From Mycolicibacterium alvei (GTDB taxonomy: Bacteria; Actinomycetota; Actinomycetes; Mycobacteriales; Mycobacteriaceae): 64,000 bases of DNA. The notes below the pieces were generated by a model. That model was given only the letters and a program-made list of their open reading frames with translations. It had not been told where the DNA came from and ran no database searches. The stretch spans positions 186,001 through 250,000 of the forward strand of contig NZ_AP022566.1 in NCBI RefSeq assembly GCF_010727325.1, written 5' to 3'. This document shows positions 24,922 through 33,645 of the stretch, one piece after another; within the stretch, counting starts at the first letter, position 1, and the number at the start of each line of letters is the position of its first letter. Position numbers and translations under genes: made by a program.

Positions 24922-27900
24922 ATGGTGACCCCTGCGCCCCGATCCTCGGCCGCACCGTTGACGGTATGGCTGGGCTCGAAGATGTACACCTTCGCGCCCG
25001 GCCGTGAAGTGACGATCGGACGAAGCGAGCAGGCCGACATTCGCGTTGAGGCCCCTGGGAAGCAGGCCATCTCACGCATCCACGCCGTGCTGAGCGCTCA
25101 GGGCCCGGAGTGGGTCGTCATCGACAAGAGCAGAAACGGGATCTACCTCAACGGTGGAACGCGGGCGGCGAACGTGGTGGTCAACGACGACACGGCGGTG
25201 GCACTCGGCGCACCCGAAGGGCCCCGCCTGACGTTTCGGGTGACCAGCCAGCAGATTCCGGCCGCCCGGTCGGTGCCGCCACCGCCACCGCCACCGGCGC
25301 GGCCTACCGGACCTGCCGCGCCAGCACGGGGCCCGCAACAGCCCGGGCCGGCGCCGCTGGCCGGCGGACCGCGACCGCCTCAGCCTCCCGGGCCGCCCCA
25401 CGGTGGACCACAAGTGGGCCCGCCGCCGCGCGCACCCATGCCCTCCGCCGCGCCGCAGTCGCCGCCGGGATATCCGGCTGCTCCACCGCCGACGCACGCA
25501 CCGATGGCGCCCCGGCCAACAGGTGGTCCTGTTCCTCATGCCGGGTATGCGACACCGCCGCGGCCGCCGGCGCCGTCGTACGACCAGGTCCCGGCCGCGC
25601 ACCGCACCGTTCAGCCGGAACCTGAACCGGATCTGGTGGGCCGTCTGACCGGAGTGGTCAAGAAGGCATTGCCGGCGCGCCCGGCTACGGCTGCCCCTCC
25701 AGGGGCGCGCACCGTCGGCCGTTCGGCCAGCAGCGATGTCGTGGTCGACGACGCGCTGGCATCGCGCGTCCATGCGTTCCTGGTACAAGGACCCGCGGGC
25801 ATCGAGATCCGCGATAACGCTTCGAGCAACGGCATTTTCGTCAACGGCAACCGCGTCGCCGGGGCCCTGCTCGCACCTGGCGATGTGGTCACGATCGGCA
25901 ACACCGACCTCAGTTTTACCGGCGCCACGCTGGTTCCGCGCCAAGCCAGCCCACAAACCGGTGGTCTGCAGGCCTCCCAGATCGGGTTGAACATCGACGG
26001 GCATCAGCTGCTCAGCAACGTGTCGATCGCGGCACGGCCGGGCACCCTCACCGCGGTGATCGGACCGTCGGGGGCAGGTAAGTCAACGTTCAGCAGAATT
26101 CTGTCTGGCGCCAACGTGCCCAGCTCCGGCGTGGTGACCTTCGACGGACACAACGTGCATGCCGAATATGCCTCGTTGCGTTCGCGTATCGGCATGGTGC
26201 CGCAAGACGACGTCGTGCATCGCCAGCTCACTGTGCAGCGGGCGTTGAGCTACGCCGCCGAACTGAGGCTTCCGCCAGACACCAGCCGCAAGGATCGGCG
26301 CGCGGTCGTTGATCGTGTTCTTTCTGAGCTGGAGCTCACCGAGCATCGCGACAAGCGCGTCGACACATTGTCTGGTGGGCAGCGAAAACGAGTGTCCGTT
26401 GCCATGGAGTTGCTGACCGGGCCTTCGCTGCTGATCCTCGACGAGCCCACCTCGGGTCTCGATAAAGCCCTAGACCGACAGGTGATGGCGATGCTGCGGC
26501 GGCTGGCCGACGCGGGCCGCGTGGTCATCGTTGTCACTCACTCGCTGGATTACCTCGATGTCTGCGATGAGATTTTGCTGCTGGCACCGGGTGGCAAGAC
26601 CGCGTACTACGGGCCCCCGGCGGCGATCGCTCGAACGATGGGGACCGGCAACTCCTCGACCATTGGCCCCAACGACTGGGCTGACATCTACACGTGGGTC
26701 GCCAACGATCCTGATGGGGCGCACCGGTTCTATCTGTCGAAGAACCCCGCGGCCAACCAGCCACCGCCACCAGCTGCCCCGCCAGGGCCGCTGGGCGAGC
26801 CGGCGCACACCAGCCGGCTACGCCAGATTCTGACGCTGGCCCGTCGCCAGGTGCGCCTGATCTTTGCCGACCGCGGCTATTTCGTGTTCCTGGCGGTGTT
26901 GCCATTCATCCTGGGCGCGCTGTCCTTGGCGGTGCCCGGCGATGTCGGGTTGGGCAAGGCCGACGTCGGAGGTGATGCCCCCAGCGAGCCGAATCAGTTG
27001 CTGATCTTGCTCAACATCGCCGCGGTGTTCATGGGCACCGCGCTGACGATCCGTGACCTGGTCGGCGAGCGTCCGATCTTCCGTCGGGAGCAGGCCGTCG
27101 GGCTGTTCGCCGGCACCTACATGACCGCCAAGATCGTCATCTACAGCGTCGCTGCGGCACTGCAAGTCGCAGTCTTGACCGCCATCGTGGTGGCCGGCAA
27201 GGGCGGACCCACCCAAGGTGCGGTACTGCTGGGCAATCCGGTCGCCGAGCTCTACGTGTCACTGGCACTGACCGCGATCGTCTCGGCCATCGTCGGGTTG
27301 GCGTTGTCGTCGCTGGCACGCACCAACGAGTGGATCCTGCCAATGTTGGTCGTGATGATCATGCTGGCGATCGTGTTCTCCGGCGGCATGATTCCGGTGA
27401 CCGGACGCGTGGGACTCGACCAGGCGTCGTGGCTGCTACCCGCCCGGTGGGGTTTTGCCGCGTCAGCATCGACCATCGACCTGTTGGCAGTGGCCCCGCT
27501 GATGACCTCCGATGACGTTCTGTGGCGCCACCAACCGATGTGGTGGCTGCTCGACATGGGCATGCTGCTGGTCCTCGGCTTGGCCGCGATCGCGGTGGTC
27601 CGGTGGCGGCTGCGGCTGCCGGCGCACACCGGCGCGGCCGGCAGCGGGCAAAGCGGGATGCCCGGATGGGTCATCGGGGGCGGTGCGCTGCTGCTGATCG
27701 CGGCTCTGATCGCCGGACTGACCGTGGTGACCCGCGACAGCGGCACCCGTAGCGCCAGCCCCATGGCCGGCGCACCTGCCCAAGGCCCGGCACCAGATCA
27801 GAAGCCGGTCGACGCCGCCGCGTTGCCGGGGCTGCTGCTGGCCGCAGGCGAGGTCGCCGATGTGATGGGGGTCCCGGGACTTTCGTCGGCGACACCGGTC

Positions 27901-28365
27901 ACGGTGGGCAAACCGCGCGCCAATACCGCCACTCCTGCCGAGTGCACCGGCGTCGTCGATCCGGCCAACCAGGTCACCTACCGTGACGCGAATTTCACCG
28001 GATTGGCCGGGCAGCTGCTGACCGATACCAGTGATCCGAAGACCACGGTGGAGCAGTTCGTCGTCAGCTTCGTCAACGCCGAGGACGCCGCACGCTTCCA
28101 CGATGCCCAGAACACCGCGTGGATGAGCTGCGCGTCCACCACGGTGACGTTGACAGTGGGCTCGGAGCCGGCTCGCGAGATCGCCGTAGGAGCCCTGGAG
28201 TCCCCCGAGGGCCAGATCGCAGTAGAGCTCAAGGAGACCGACCGGGTCTGCCAGCGGTCACTGTCCAGTGACTCCAACGTCGTCATCGACGTCAAGACCT
28301 GCACGGCCGCCGGCGGCCAGCAAGCCCAAGCCATCGCATCCAAGATCGCCGAGCGCATCGGCTAG
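24922..28365 (+). CDS. FHA-FHA-ABC transporter with C-terminal PknH-type sensor (Rv1747-like)
   Basis: 1147 residues. Domain order: FHA1 (about 15-105, with IGRSEQADI, SRIHA and NGIYLNG), a Pro-rich linker of about 140 residues, FHA2 (about 255-335, VGRSASSDVVVDD, SRVHA, SSNGIFVNG), an ABC ATPase (about 350-590, GPSGAGKST, LSGGQRKRVSVAMELL, LLILDEPTSGLD) and six membrane helices of the ABC-2 type (about 640-900). These match Rv1747 of M. tuberculosis, an exporter controlled by kinase phosphorylation and FHA binding. The extra part is a further membrane helix near 915 and a PknH_C-type domain from about 960 (LPGLLLAAGEVADVMG to NVVIDVKTC). One chain thus joins phosphothreonine reading, export and an external sensor. 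Confidence 0.92.
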   Translation: MVTPAPRSSAAPLTVWLGSKMYTFAPGREVTIGRSEQADIRVEAPGKQAISRIHAVLSAQGPEWVVIDKSRNGIYLNGGTRAANVVVNDDTAVALGAPEGPRLTFRVTSQQIPAARSVPPPPPPPARPTGPAAPARGPQQPGPAPLAGGPRPPQPPGPPHGGPQVGPPPRAPMPSAAPQSPPGYPAAPPPTHAPMAPRPTGGPVPHAGYATPPRPPAPSYDQVPAAHRTVQPEPEPDLVGRLTGVVKKALPARPATAAPPGARTVGRSASSDVVVDDALASRVHAFLVQGPAGIEIRDNASSNGIFVNGNRVAGALLAPGDVVTIGNTDLSFTGATLVPRQASPQTGGLQASQIGLNIDGHQLLSNVSIAARPGTLTAVIGPSGAGKSTFSRILSGANVPSSGVVTFDGHNVHAEYASLRSRIGMVPQDDVVHRQLTVQRALSYAAELRLPPDTSRKDRRAVVDRVLSELELTEHRDKRVDTLSGGQRKRVSVAMELLTGPSLLILDEPTSGLDKALDRQVMAMLRRLADAGRVVIVVTHSLDYLDVCDEILLLAPGGKTAYYGPPAAIARTMGTGNSSTIGPNDWADIYTWVANDPDGAHRFYLSKNPAANQPPPPAAPPGPLGEPAHTSRLRQILTLARRQVRLIFADRGYFVFLAVLPFILGALSLAVPGDVGLGKADVGGDAPSEPNQLLILLNIAAVFMGTALTIRDLVGERPIFRREQAVGLFAGTYMTAKIVIYSVAAALQVAVLTAIVVAGKGGPTQGAVLLGNPVAELYVSLALTAIVSAIVGLALSSLARTNEWILPMLVVMIMLAIVFSGGMIPVTGRVGLDQASWLLPARWGFAASASTIDLLAVAPLMTSDDVLWRHQPMWWLLDMGMLLVLGLAAIAVVRWRLRLPAHTGAAGSGQSGMPGWVIGGGALLLIAALIAGLTVVTRDSGTRSASPMAGAPAQGPAPDQKPVDAAALPGLLLAAGEVADVMGVPGLSSATPVTVGKPRANTATPAECTGVVDPANQVTYRDANFTGLAGQLLTDTSDPKTTVEQFVVSFVNAEDAARFHDAQNTAWMSCASTTVTLTVGSEPAREIAVGALESPEGQIAVELKETDRVCQRSLSSDSNVVIDVKTCTAAGGQQAQAIASKIAERIG

Positions 28366-28551
28366 CCGGAGGTGCTGCGGTTCGGGGACTCATCTATAGC
28401 ACCTCGTTCCCGGATTGCATTGCACCAAATCCAGCGAAAACTGGTGCACTTGATCCCTGCCAGTGTTAGCTACGCTAAGCGGGAAGTTGAGCGCACCAAG
28501 CAGTACGCCCACAGCACCATCATTGCTGTGAACCAACAGAAGGGGAAATAT

Positions 28552-29274
28552 ATGAAGGTCGGGATCCGTGCCGCCGTAGCGGCAACCGTTGCGGCAGCGC
28601 TGATGCTCACAGCATGTGGGACCGATTCCAAGGAATCCGGTCCCGCCGGTGAGGGCAGCGGCGGCGACGCTGCCGCGCTGGTGCAGCAATCTGCCGACGC
28701 GATGAAGCAGGTCACCGGCCTGCACCTGGAACTCACCGCCGAAGGCAAGGTTCCCAACCTCAAGGTGTCCAAGGTCGTTGGCGACATCTCGACCAAGCCC
28801 GCACCGGTGGCCACCGGATCGGCCAACGTCGAGGTCAGCCGCGACAACACCGTCGACGCCAAGCTCATTTTCGTTGACGGACACCTGTACTCCGACGTGG
28901 CAGAGCCCGGCGTGTGGACCGACTACGGCGAGGGCAGCGCCGCCCTTTACAACCCGACGCGACTGCTGGACCCGAACATGGGCCTGGCCACCTTGCTGTC
29001 GAATCTGAAAGACACCAAGAACGAAGGCACCGAAGACGTCGGCGGGGTCAAGGCCACCAAGGTCACCGGTACCTCCACATCCAAGGACGTCCTCGTGCTG
29101 GCCGGCTCCAACGTGGCACCCGAAAAGTCGGTGGACCTGCCGGTGACCGTCTGGATCGCCAACGACGACCCGCACCGCCTGCTCAAGGCGCAGATGAACG
29201 CCACCGACGACGCGACGGTGACGCTGACGCTGTCTGACTTCAACAAGCAGGTCACCGCAACCAAGCCCGTCTAG
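28552..29274 (+). CDS. LppX/LprAFG-family lipoprotein
   Basis: 240 residues from ATG 28552, with AGAAGGGGAAA upstream; the frame extends to 28372 but that part has no ribosome binding site. The signal peptide ends in a clear lipobox, LMLTAC. The mature part matches the LppX_LprAFG family: the opening ALVQQSADAMKQVTGLHLELTAEG, the middle VDGHLYSDVAEPGVWTDYG, and the closing PVTVWIANDDPHRLLKAQM. Family members have a hydrophobic cavity and carry lipids or lipoglycans from the plasma membrane outward. Lying directly after the FHA-ABC exporter, it is a plausible partner for a lipid substrate. A GCTACG element lies about 85 bases upstream. Confidence 0.88.
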   Translation: MKVGIRAAVAATVAAALMLTACGTDSKESGPAGEGSGGDAAALVQQSADAMKQVTGLHLELTAEGKVPNLKVSKVVGDISTKPAPVATGSANVEVSRDNTVDAKLIFVDGHLYSDVAEPGVWTDYGEGSAALYNPTRLLDPNMGLATLLSNLKDTKNEGTEDVGGVKATKVTGTSTSKDVLVLAGSNVAPEKSVDLPVTVWIANDDPHRLLKAQMNATDDATVTLTLSDFNKQVTATKPV

Positions 29275-29333
29275 CCGTCCCCTACCCACATTCTTCGGGC
29301 CGCCATCACCGGCCCTCCAGAAAGGAATCCATC

Positions 29334-29702
29334 ATGAAGGTCAATGTTCGTCGCCACGGCGCCGCGGTCGCTGTCGCCGGTGTGACCGTGTCAGCAGCCA
29401 TCGTCGGTACGCCGGCAGCCAACGCCGCCCTGTACTACGGATCCATCGCCTACGCCCCCAACGGCTCCTACGGCCGAGCATGGGACTACCCCACTCGCGA
29501 GGACGCCATCACCAACGCGATCTACGCGTGCGGCTGGACCTCATGCAAGACGCTGACCACATTCACCGAATGCGGTGCAGTGGCCGAGAACTCCGAGCGC
29601 TTCCAGGGCGGTTCTGGCCGCACCCTCATCGAGGCCCAGAACGCCGCCCTCGCCCAGCTGCGCGGCGGCGGTGGCTGGATCGCCACCTGGGCATGCAATT
29701 AG
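29334..29702 (+). CDS. secreted DUF4189 protein
   Basis: 122 residues with a signal peptide ending ANAA around residue 32, preceded by AGAAAGGA. The mature part has the DUF4189 pattern: YYGSIAYAPNGSYGRAWDYPTREDAITNAI, several cysteines (ACGWTSC, TECGAV, WACN) and an AQNAALAQL helix. Mycobacteria encode several such exported proteins of unknown role. A strong intrinsic terminator follows, so it likely ends the transcript shared with the lipoprotein gene 59 bases upstream. Confidence 0.85.
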   Translation: MKVNVRRHGAAVAVAGVTVSAAIVGTPAANAALYYGSIAYAPNGSYGRAWDYPTREDAITNAIYACGWTSCKTLTTFTECGAVAENSERFQGGSGRTLIEAQNAALAQLRGGGGWIATWACN

Positions 29703-29728
29703 CCTCTGAGTAACACCTTGAGGGGTAC

Positions 29729-29771
29729 GCGCCGGGCGGGCCAGCATAGGTCCCGCCCGGCGCGGTCTTTT
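29729..29771 (+). terminator. intrinsic terminator with U-run
   Basis: GCGCCGGGCGGG (29729-29740) pairs perfectly with CCCGCCCGGCGC (29752-29763) and is followed by GGTCTTTTT. It is a classical Rho-independent terminator, 26 bases after the DUF4189 stop codon. Confidence 0.85.
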
Positions 29772-29842
29772 TGGCAGCGCCGCCAGGGCGCTTCCTCCAC
29801 GGGGTTCACGACAGCGCTGTCCGACGACCTGAAAGGTTCGAG

Positions 29843-31234
29843 ATGTCCTCTGCCAATGGCGATCAGCCAGCCGACTCGACCAACGACCCCACCCCACCAC
29901 AACCGCAGGCCGCTACTCCGTCGCAAGGAGGTCGGCGCCGTGCCCCCGAACTCAATACTGCCGCCGACCAAACGCTTGTCATGCCGATGCTGGGTCCCCT
30001 TGCCGACAGCACCGCCGCCAGAGCCACTACCGAACCGCCGGCCGACAACGATCGATTATTCACCGAGCCGAACGGCTGGCCCTCCCGCATCAATGACAGT
30101 GACTCACTGTGGCAATCCCACCTATTCCCGCCGATGCCCAGTCCCGGACTGATGCCCTCGGCCGAGGACTACGAGATCACCCCGACCAGCCGGCATGCCA
30201 GCGGGCAGTATCTGCAACCCGCCGCACCAGCCCAACCGCAGGGCCCGCCAGCACCCGCACTACCGCCGCCACCACAGCAGCAGCCCACCGTCGGTGTCAA
30301 CGACGGTGTTCTGCCCAGTGTCGTGCTAGCGACTCCGCCGCGTGCCGTCCTACCTCCGACGCAGGGATGGCGCCGGGTCCTGCACTCAGTGGCCAAGATC
30401 AACCTCGGCCCCTCCCGAGATGAGCTGCACGAACGTGATCTTCACGCGCGAATTCGTCGCGCGGCGCGCGACTCCTACCAGATCGGTGTCCTGGGCCTCA
30501 AAGGCGGCGCCGGCCGGACCGCGGTGACGATCGCGCTCGGATCGCTCCTCAGCCACGTTCGAGGTGACCGGATCCTCAGCGTCGATGCCGACCCGCACGC
30601 CGGAAATCTCGGCGATCGCACACCGCGCCAATCCGAGGCGACCGTTTCTGAGCTGCTGTCGGATCCCGAATTGGTGCGTTACAACGCAATTCGCAGCTAC
30701 ACGCAGATGAACACCGCGAACTTGGAGGTATTGGCCTCCCCGGACTACAGCCGGATGGCCCGGCCTTTCAACGGAAAAGACTGGCATCGCACCGTTGAGG
30801 CGGCCGCTCCCTACTACAACCTGATCCTCTCCGACTGCGGGAATAGCTTTTTCGACGACACCACGCAGGCTGTACTGGCCTCCGGAGCCAGCGTCGTGGT
30901 GGTTGCCAATGCGTCGTTTGACGGTGTGAAGCAAGCCGCGAGTGCACTCGAATGGTTGCGCAATAACAACTTTCAGGACGTACTCGGTCGCGCGTGCCTG
31001 GTGATCAACCACGTCACCCGGGACAAGCCGAATGTCGACTTGGACGTTGTCATTGACCAGTTCGGCCGTCACCTGTCACCACACCGGGTGATCGAGTTGC
31101 CGTGGGATAGACACATCGCCCACGATCCTGAGATTCGGCTGGAATCGCTCGGACGTACCTACCGGCGCAGGATCACCGAACTCGCCGCCGCCTTGTCCGA
31201 CGACTTCAGCATCCGCCACGAGCCCAGACACTGA
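29843..31234 (+). CDS. EspI-like ESX ATPase with altered Walker A
   Basis: 463 residues from ATG 29843 (GAAAGG upstream). The first 170 residues are a Pro/Gln/Ala-rich disordered region typical of EspI (Rv3876). Then come WRRVLHSVAKINLGPSRDELHERDLHARIRR and a MinD/ParA-like ATPase core. The P-loop reads GLKGGAGRTAVT: the invariant Walker A lysine is replaced by arginine, whereas the second EspI-like gene at 49389-50831 keeps KGGVGKT. Other motifs (SVDADPHAGNLGDR, LILSDCGNS) are conserved. EspI proteins influence ESX secretion and are membrane-partner ATPases. Here it is far from the ESX locus, at the end of the signalling island. Reduced ATP hydrolysis is inferred from the substitution. Confidence 0.82.
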   Translation: MSSANGDQPADSTNDPTPPQPQAATPSQGGRRRAPELNTAADQTLVMPMLGPLADSTAARATTEPPADNDRLFTEPNGWPSRINDSDSLWQSHLFPPMPSPGLMPSAEDYEITPTSRHASGQYLQPAAPAQPQGPPAPALPPPPQQQPTVGVNDGVLPSVVLATPPRAVLPPTQGWRRVLHSVAKINLGPSRDELHERDLHARIRRAARDSYQIGVLGLKGGAGRTAVTIALGSLLSHVRGDRILSVDADPHAGNLGDRTPRQSEATVSELLSDPELVRYNAIRSYTQMNTANLEVLASPDYSRMARPFNGKDWHRTVEAAAPYYNLILSDCGNSFFDDTTQAVLASGASVVVVANASFDGVKQAASALEWLRNNNFQDVLGRACLVINHVTRDKPNVDLDVVIDQFGRHLSPHRVIELPWDRHIAHDPEIRLESLGRTYRRRITELAAALSDDFSIRHEPRH

Positions 31235-31248
31235 GAAACCGCGGGCCT

Positions 31249-31267
31249 GACCCGGCCCACCCGGGTC
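31249..31267. terminator. hairpin between convergent genes
   Basis: GACCCGG pairs perfectly with CCGGGTC over a 5-base loop, 14 bases after the EspI-like stop and 19 bases from the end of the DUF732 gene. It likely ends transcription from both directions. Confidence 0.6.
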
Positions 31268-31286
31268 GGACCCGCCGGCGGGAGGC

Positions 31287-31619
31287 TCAGCCGGGCGCCT
31301 GCGTGCACAAAGTGCCGCGCGCAGCGCCGAGTGCCGCCGACGCCTGATCCGGTGAAGCACCGTATTGCGCTGCCGCCGCGTTGATCACGGCCTGGGCGGA
31401 CTGCCCCGTGTACAGGCCGCGGCACATTTGGCGGCCAGCAAGCAGCCTTTGGTCATCGTCTCCCGGGAAAACGCCTCTGGTGGCATTGAGGTAGTTGATC
31501 TCGTCGGAAGTCAGCGGGATCGGCCAGGCCGCGGCGGGGCCAGCCGCAGCCCCCAACACCGCTCCGCAGGCCAGCGCCGCGGCGCCGACGATCCGCGCGC
31601 ATCGAGTTGCTGTAGTCAT
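31287..31619 (-). CDS. secreted DUF732 protein
   Basis: 110 residues from ATG 31619, with AAGGGGGAAGCG just upstream. The signal peptide is clear (ARIVGAAALACGAVLGAAAGPAAAW). The mature part has the DUF732 pattern: DEINYLNATRGVFPGDDDQRLLAGRQMCRGLYTG, then QAVINAAAAQYG and a closing LCTQ; the two cysteines should form a disulfide. Such small exported proteins are abundant in mycobacteria and have no settled function. It is a single-gene unit converging with the EspI-like gene. Confidence 0.85.
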   Translation of the reverse strand: MTTATRCARIVGAAALACGAVLGAAAGPAAAWPIPLTSDEINYLNATRGVFPGDDDQRLLAGRQMCRGLYTGQSAQAVINAAAAQYGASPDQASAALGAARGTLCTQAPG

Positions 31620-31812
31620 CGCTTCCCCCTTGTGAGACTGCGCCTGGTCGGCGCATTCGTGTTGTCCGGCTTGGACGGTCAACGTTCACTCTAGTTCCAG
31701 GCGCGCGCCCTCTTGTGCACCAGTTTTTGCTGCCGCGAACCCAGACCTGGACACGGCGGGGCGGCCAGGTTCGCGGCCTGGGCCGGATATGGATTGCTCT
31801 CGCTCGATTTGT

Positions 31813-32940
31813 TCAGCGGCGCGGCCCGGCCAGCGCCGAGACGAGGTACTCGATGGCGGCGATGTGACGCTCGGCCAGTGCCGCATCGGCTTCGGCCGCG
31901 GCGATCACTTCTGGGGTGACCGCGGCTGCAGCCGCGGTTTCGTCGACGCTGAGGTTGGCCCTGTGGCGGGCGGCAAAAAGACGTTGCCCCAGGGTGGCGT
32001 TGGGCGCATCGGCGGCCCGCAGCATGAGTTCCCGGTAAGCGTGCCGGATTTGGCTGAGAACCAGCACGACGTTGGGTGCACCGGTGGTGCTCTTCGCCGC
32101 CTTGGCGGCGACCGTTTCCAGCTTGCGCAAGTCGGCAAGGATGCTTGCGGCCCGGTAGTTGAAGTCTGGGTCGGCAGCGTCTGGTAGGTCTGCGATGGTC
32201 GAATTGATGGTGCTGAGGGCGACTTCGACCGCCTCTGCCATGAACCTGGCTTCGATCGTCGTTGTCCCGCCGGTCATTTCTGCCCGGTCCGGCTCATCCT
32301 CCACATGGTCTCTAAGCCGCTCAATTGTGCCGGGCGGCCACTGCAAAACCTTCTCGAGCCGCGCCCTCGTGGCTGCCCGGGGCCAGCTCCTGCCCTTCTC
32401 GAAGGCGATCAGTGCGCCGGCATTGATGATTTTGTCTTGAGCCAGGCTGCGTTGCGAGATGCGCAGCTGTTCGCGTCGAGCGGCGACGGCGGCGCCGGCG
32501 CGGGTGATGTTGGCGGTGTCTTCTGCGGCGCGCTCGGATGTTTCCTCGGCGCCATCGCCCAGATCGTCGACGTCGTCGCCGACGTCGGCATCGGTCGCAT
32601 CGGTGACGCTGAATCTGACGGCGATGCCCTCTTCTGGGTGGCCCAAGTAAACCGTCAGCCCGTCGGTGATGTCGAGCGTCGATCGGCGTTGGCCATTGAC
32701 GAACACGCCGTTGGAACTCTGGTCTATCCCTGTCCAGCGTCCGTGGTGTTCTTCGATCCGCAGGTGTGATTTGGAGATACCCGCGTGCGGGATTTGGACT
32801 TGCGCCGGATACTCGCGGCCGATCACCACCGGCCCACCGACGGCTGGAAATGGATACGCTTCCGCGCCGACGTGAATCGTCAGCGTCGACCGGTGGTCCG
32901 CCGTGGACAGGGCGCCGTGATCCGGGCGCGCGTTCTCCAT
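31813..32940 (-). CDS. FHA-domain XRE-family regulator
   Basis: 375 residues from ATG 32940, with AAAGGAG upstream. Residues about 18-115 form an FHA domain (VVIGREYPAQVQIPHAGISKSHLRI then SSNGVFVNGQ), a phosphothreonine-binding module. After an acidic linker (DATDADVGDDVDDLGD) come an XRE-type HTH (VAARREQLRISQRSLAQDKIINAGALIAFEKGRSWPR), a helical region and a C-terminal HTH-like segment (LGQRLFAARHRANLSVDETAAAAAVTPEVIAAAE). The part after the linker is a paralogue of the 11371 regulator. FHA plus HTH suggests a transcription factor switched by the nearby receptor kinase, similar in logic to PknH-EmbR but with a different DNA-binding domain. Confidence 0.88.
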   Translation of the reverse strand: MENARPDHGALSTADHRSTLTIHVGAEAYPFPAVGGPVVIGREYPAQVQIPHAGISKSHLRIEEHHGRWTGIDQSSNGVFVNGQRRSTLDITDGLTVYLGHPEEGIAVRFSVTDATDADVGDDVDDLGDGAEETSERAAEDTANITRAGAAVAARREQLRISQRSLAQDKIINAGALIAFEKGRSWPRAATRARLEKVLQWPPGTIERLRDHVEDEPDRAEMTGGTTTIEARFMAEAVEVALSTINSTIADLPDAADPDFNYRAASILADLRKLETVAAKAAKSTTGAPNVVLVLSQIRHAYRELMLRAADAPNATLGQRLFAARHRANLSVDETAAAAAVTPEVIAAAEADAALAERHIAAIEYLVSALAGPRR

Positions 32941-33244
32941 GCTGAGATACTCCTTTACCGTTGCATCTGCTACACATGCTACGGCAACGCCTGCCAGCGC
33001 TTCGTCGAAACTTTGCCCAATTCTTCTCCGCGGCCCAGTCTGCCGTTTGCATGCATTGCCTGCGGATATTCGCTGGCTCGTTGCGGATTCAACCGATCTG
33101 CGCGCCATTCGCGCGTCCCACACCGACAGCCAAACTGCAGCACATTGACAGCAAGTAGTAGCACTTGCGCAGCGTAGGGAGTCGACTAGCTGGGCGCCGG
33201 GCGCGGCTGTCGATTTGGGCCCTGGGCCTCGATAGACTTCGGAT
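32941..33244. promoter_or_regulatory. upstream region of the FHA-XRE gene with TGCTAC boxes
   Basis: About 300 bases between divergent genes. On the plus strand it contains GTTGCATCTGCTACACATGCTACGG near 32960-32985, two TGCTAC boxes nine bases apart and similar to the TTGCAYTGCTACGG core at 12381 and 15193. A further GTAGTAGCACTT lies near 33155. These may be binding sites of the XRE regulators. Confidence 0.45.
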
Positions 33245-33454
33245 GTGGCCGATGGCAAAGCTCGCCGCGAGCAGAACCTCATCCCCGGGGGGAAGTCTCT
33301 CGGGGGCGACGGTAGCCACTCGCCAGCGCTCAAGACGAGCGTGCCTGAGTCGGTGAAGGAAGATTTCAGCGCGCGAGCGCGCGCGCAGGGGTCAAGTCCG
33401 GCGAAGTTGCTTCGCAAGCTGGTCTATGACTACCTCGCTCAGCCACAGGACTAG
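33245..33454 (+). CDS. small RHH-like protein, 69 aa
   Basis: GTG start at 33245 without an evident ribosome binding site. The C-terminal half (LKTSVPESVKEDFSARARAQGSSPAKLLRKLVYDYLA) reads as a strand followed by two helices, fitting a ribbon-helix-helix fold like plasmid copy-number or antitoxin repressors. The N-terminus is basic and Gly-rich. No toxin partner follows; the IS3 element begins 160 bases downstream. Confidence 0.6.
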   Translation: MADGKARREQNLIPGGKSLGGDGSHSPALKTSVPESVKEDFSARARAQGSSPAKLLRKLVYDYLAQPQD

Positions 33455-33645
33455 ATCGCGGTCACTTCGGAATTTGTTTCCATGAACAGGCCGCACGAAA
33501 AGGTAGCCGCCGTATAGCGGACCGGGTTCTTGGCGACCAGAAGATGTTGGTGACGGACATGGATGGTGGAGCCCCACCACGGCGGAGCAAGCCAACCTAA
33601 CCCTCGTTCACTCGGGTCTGCTGCACGATCAGGTGACAGTTTCGG

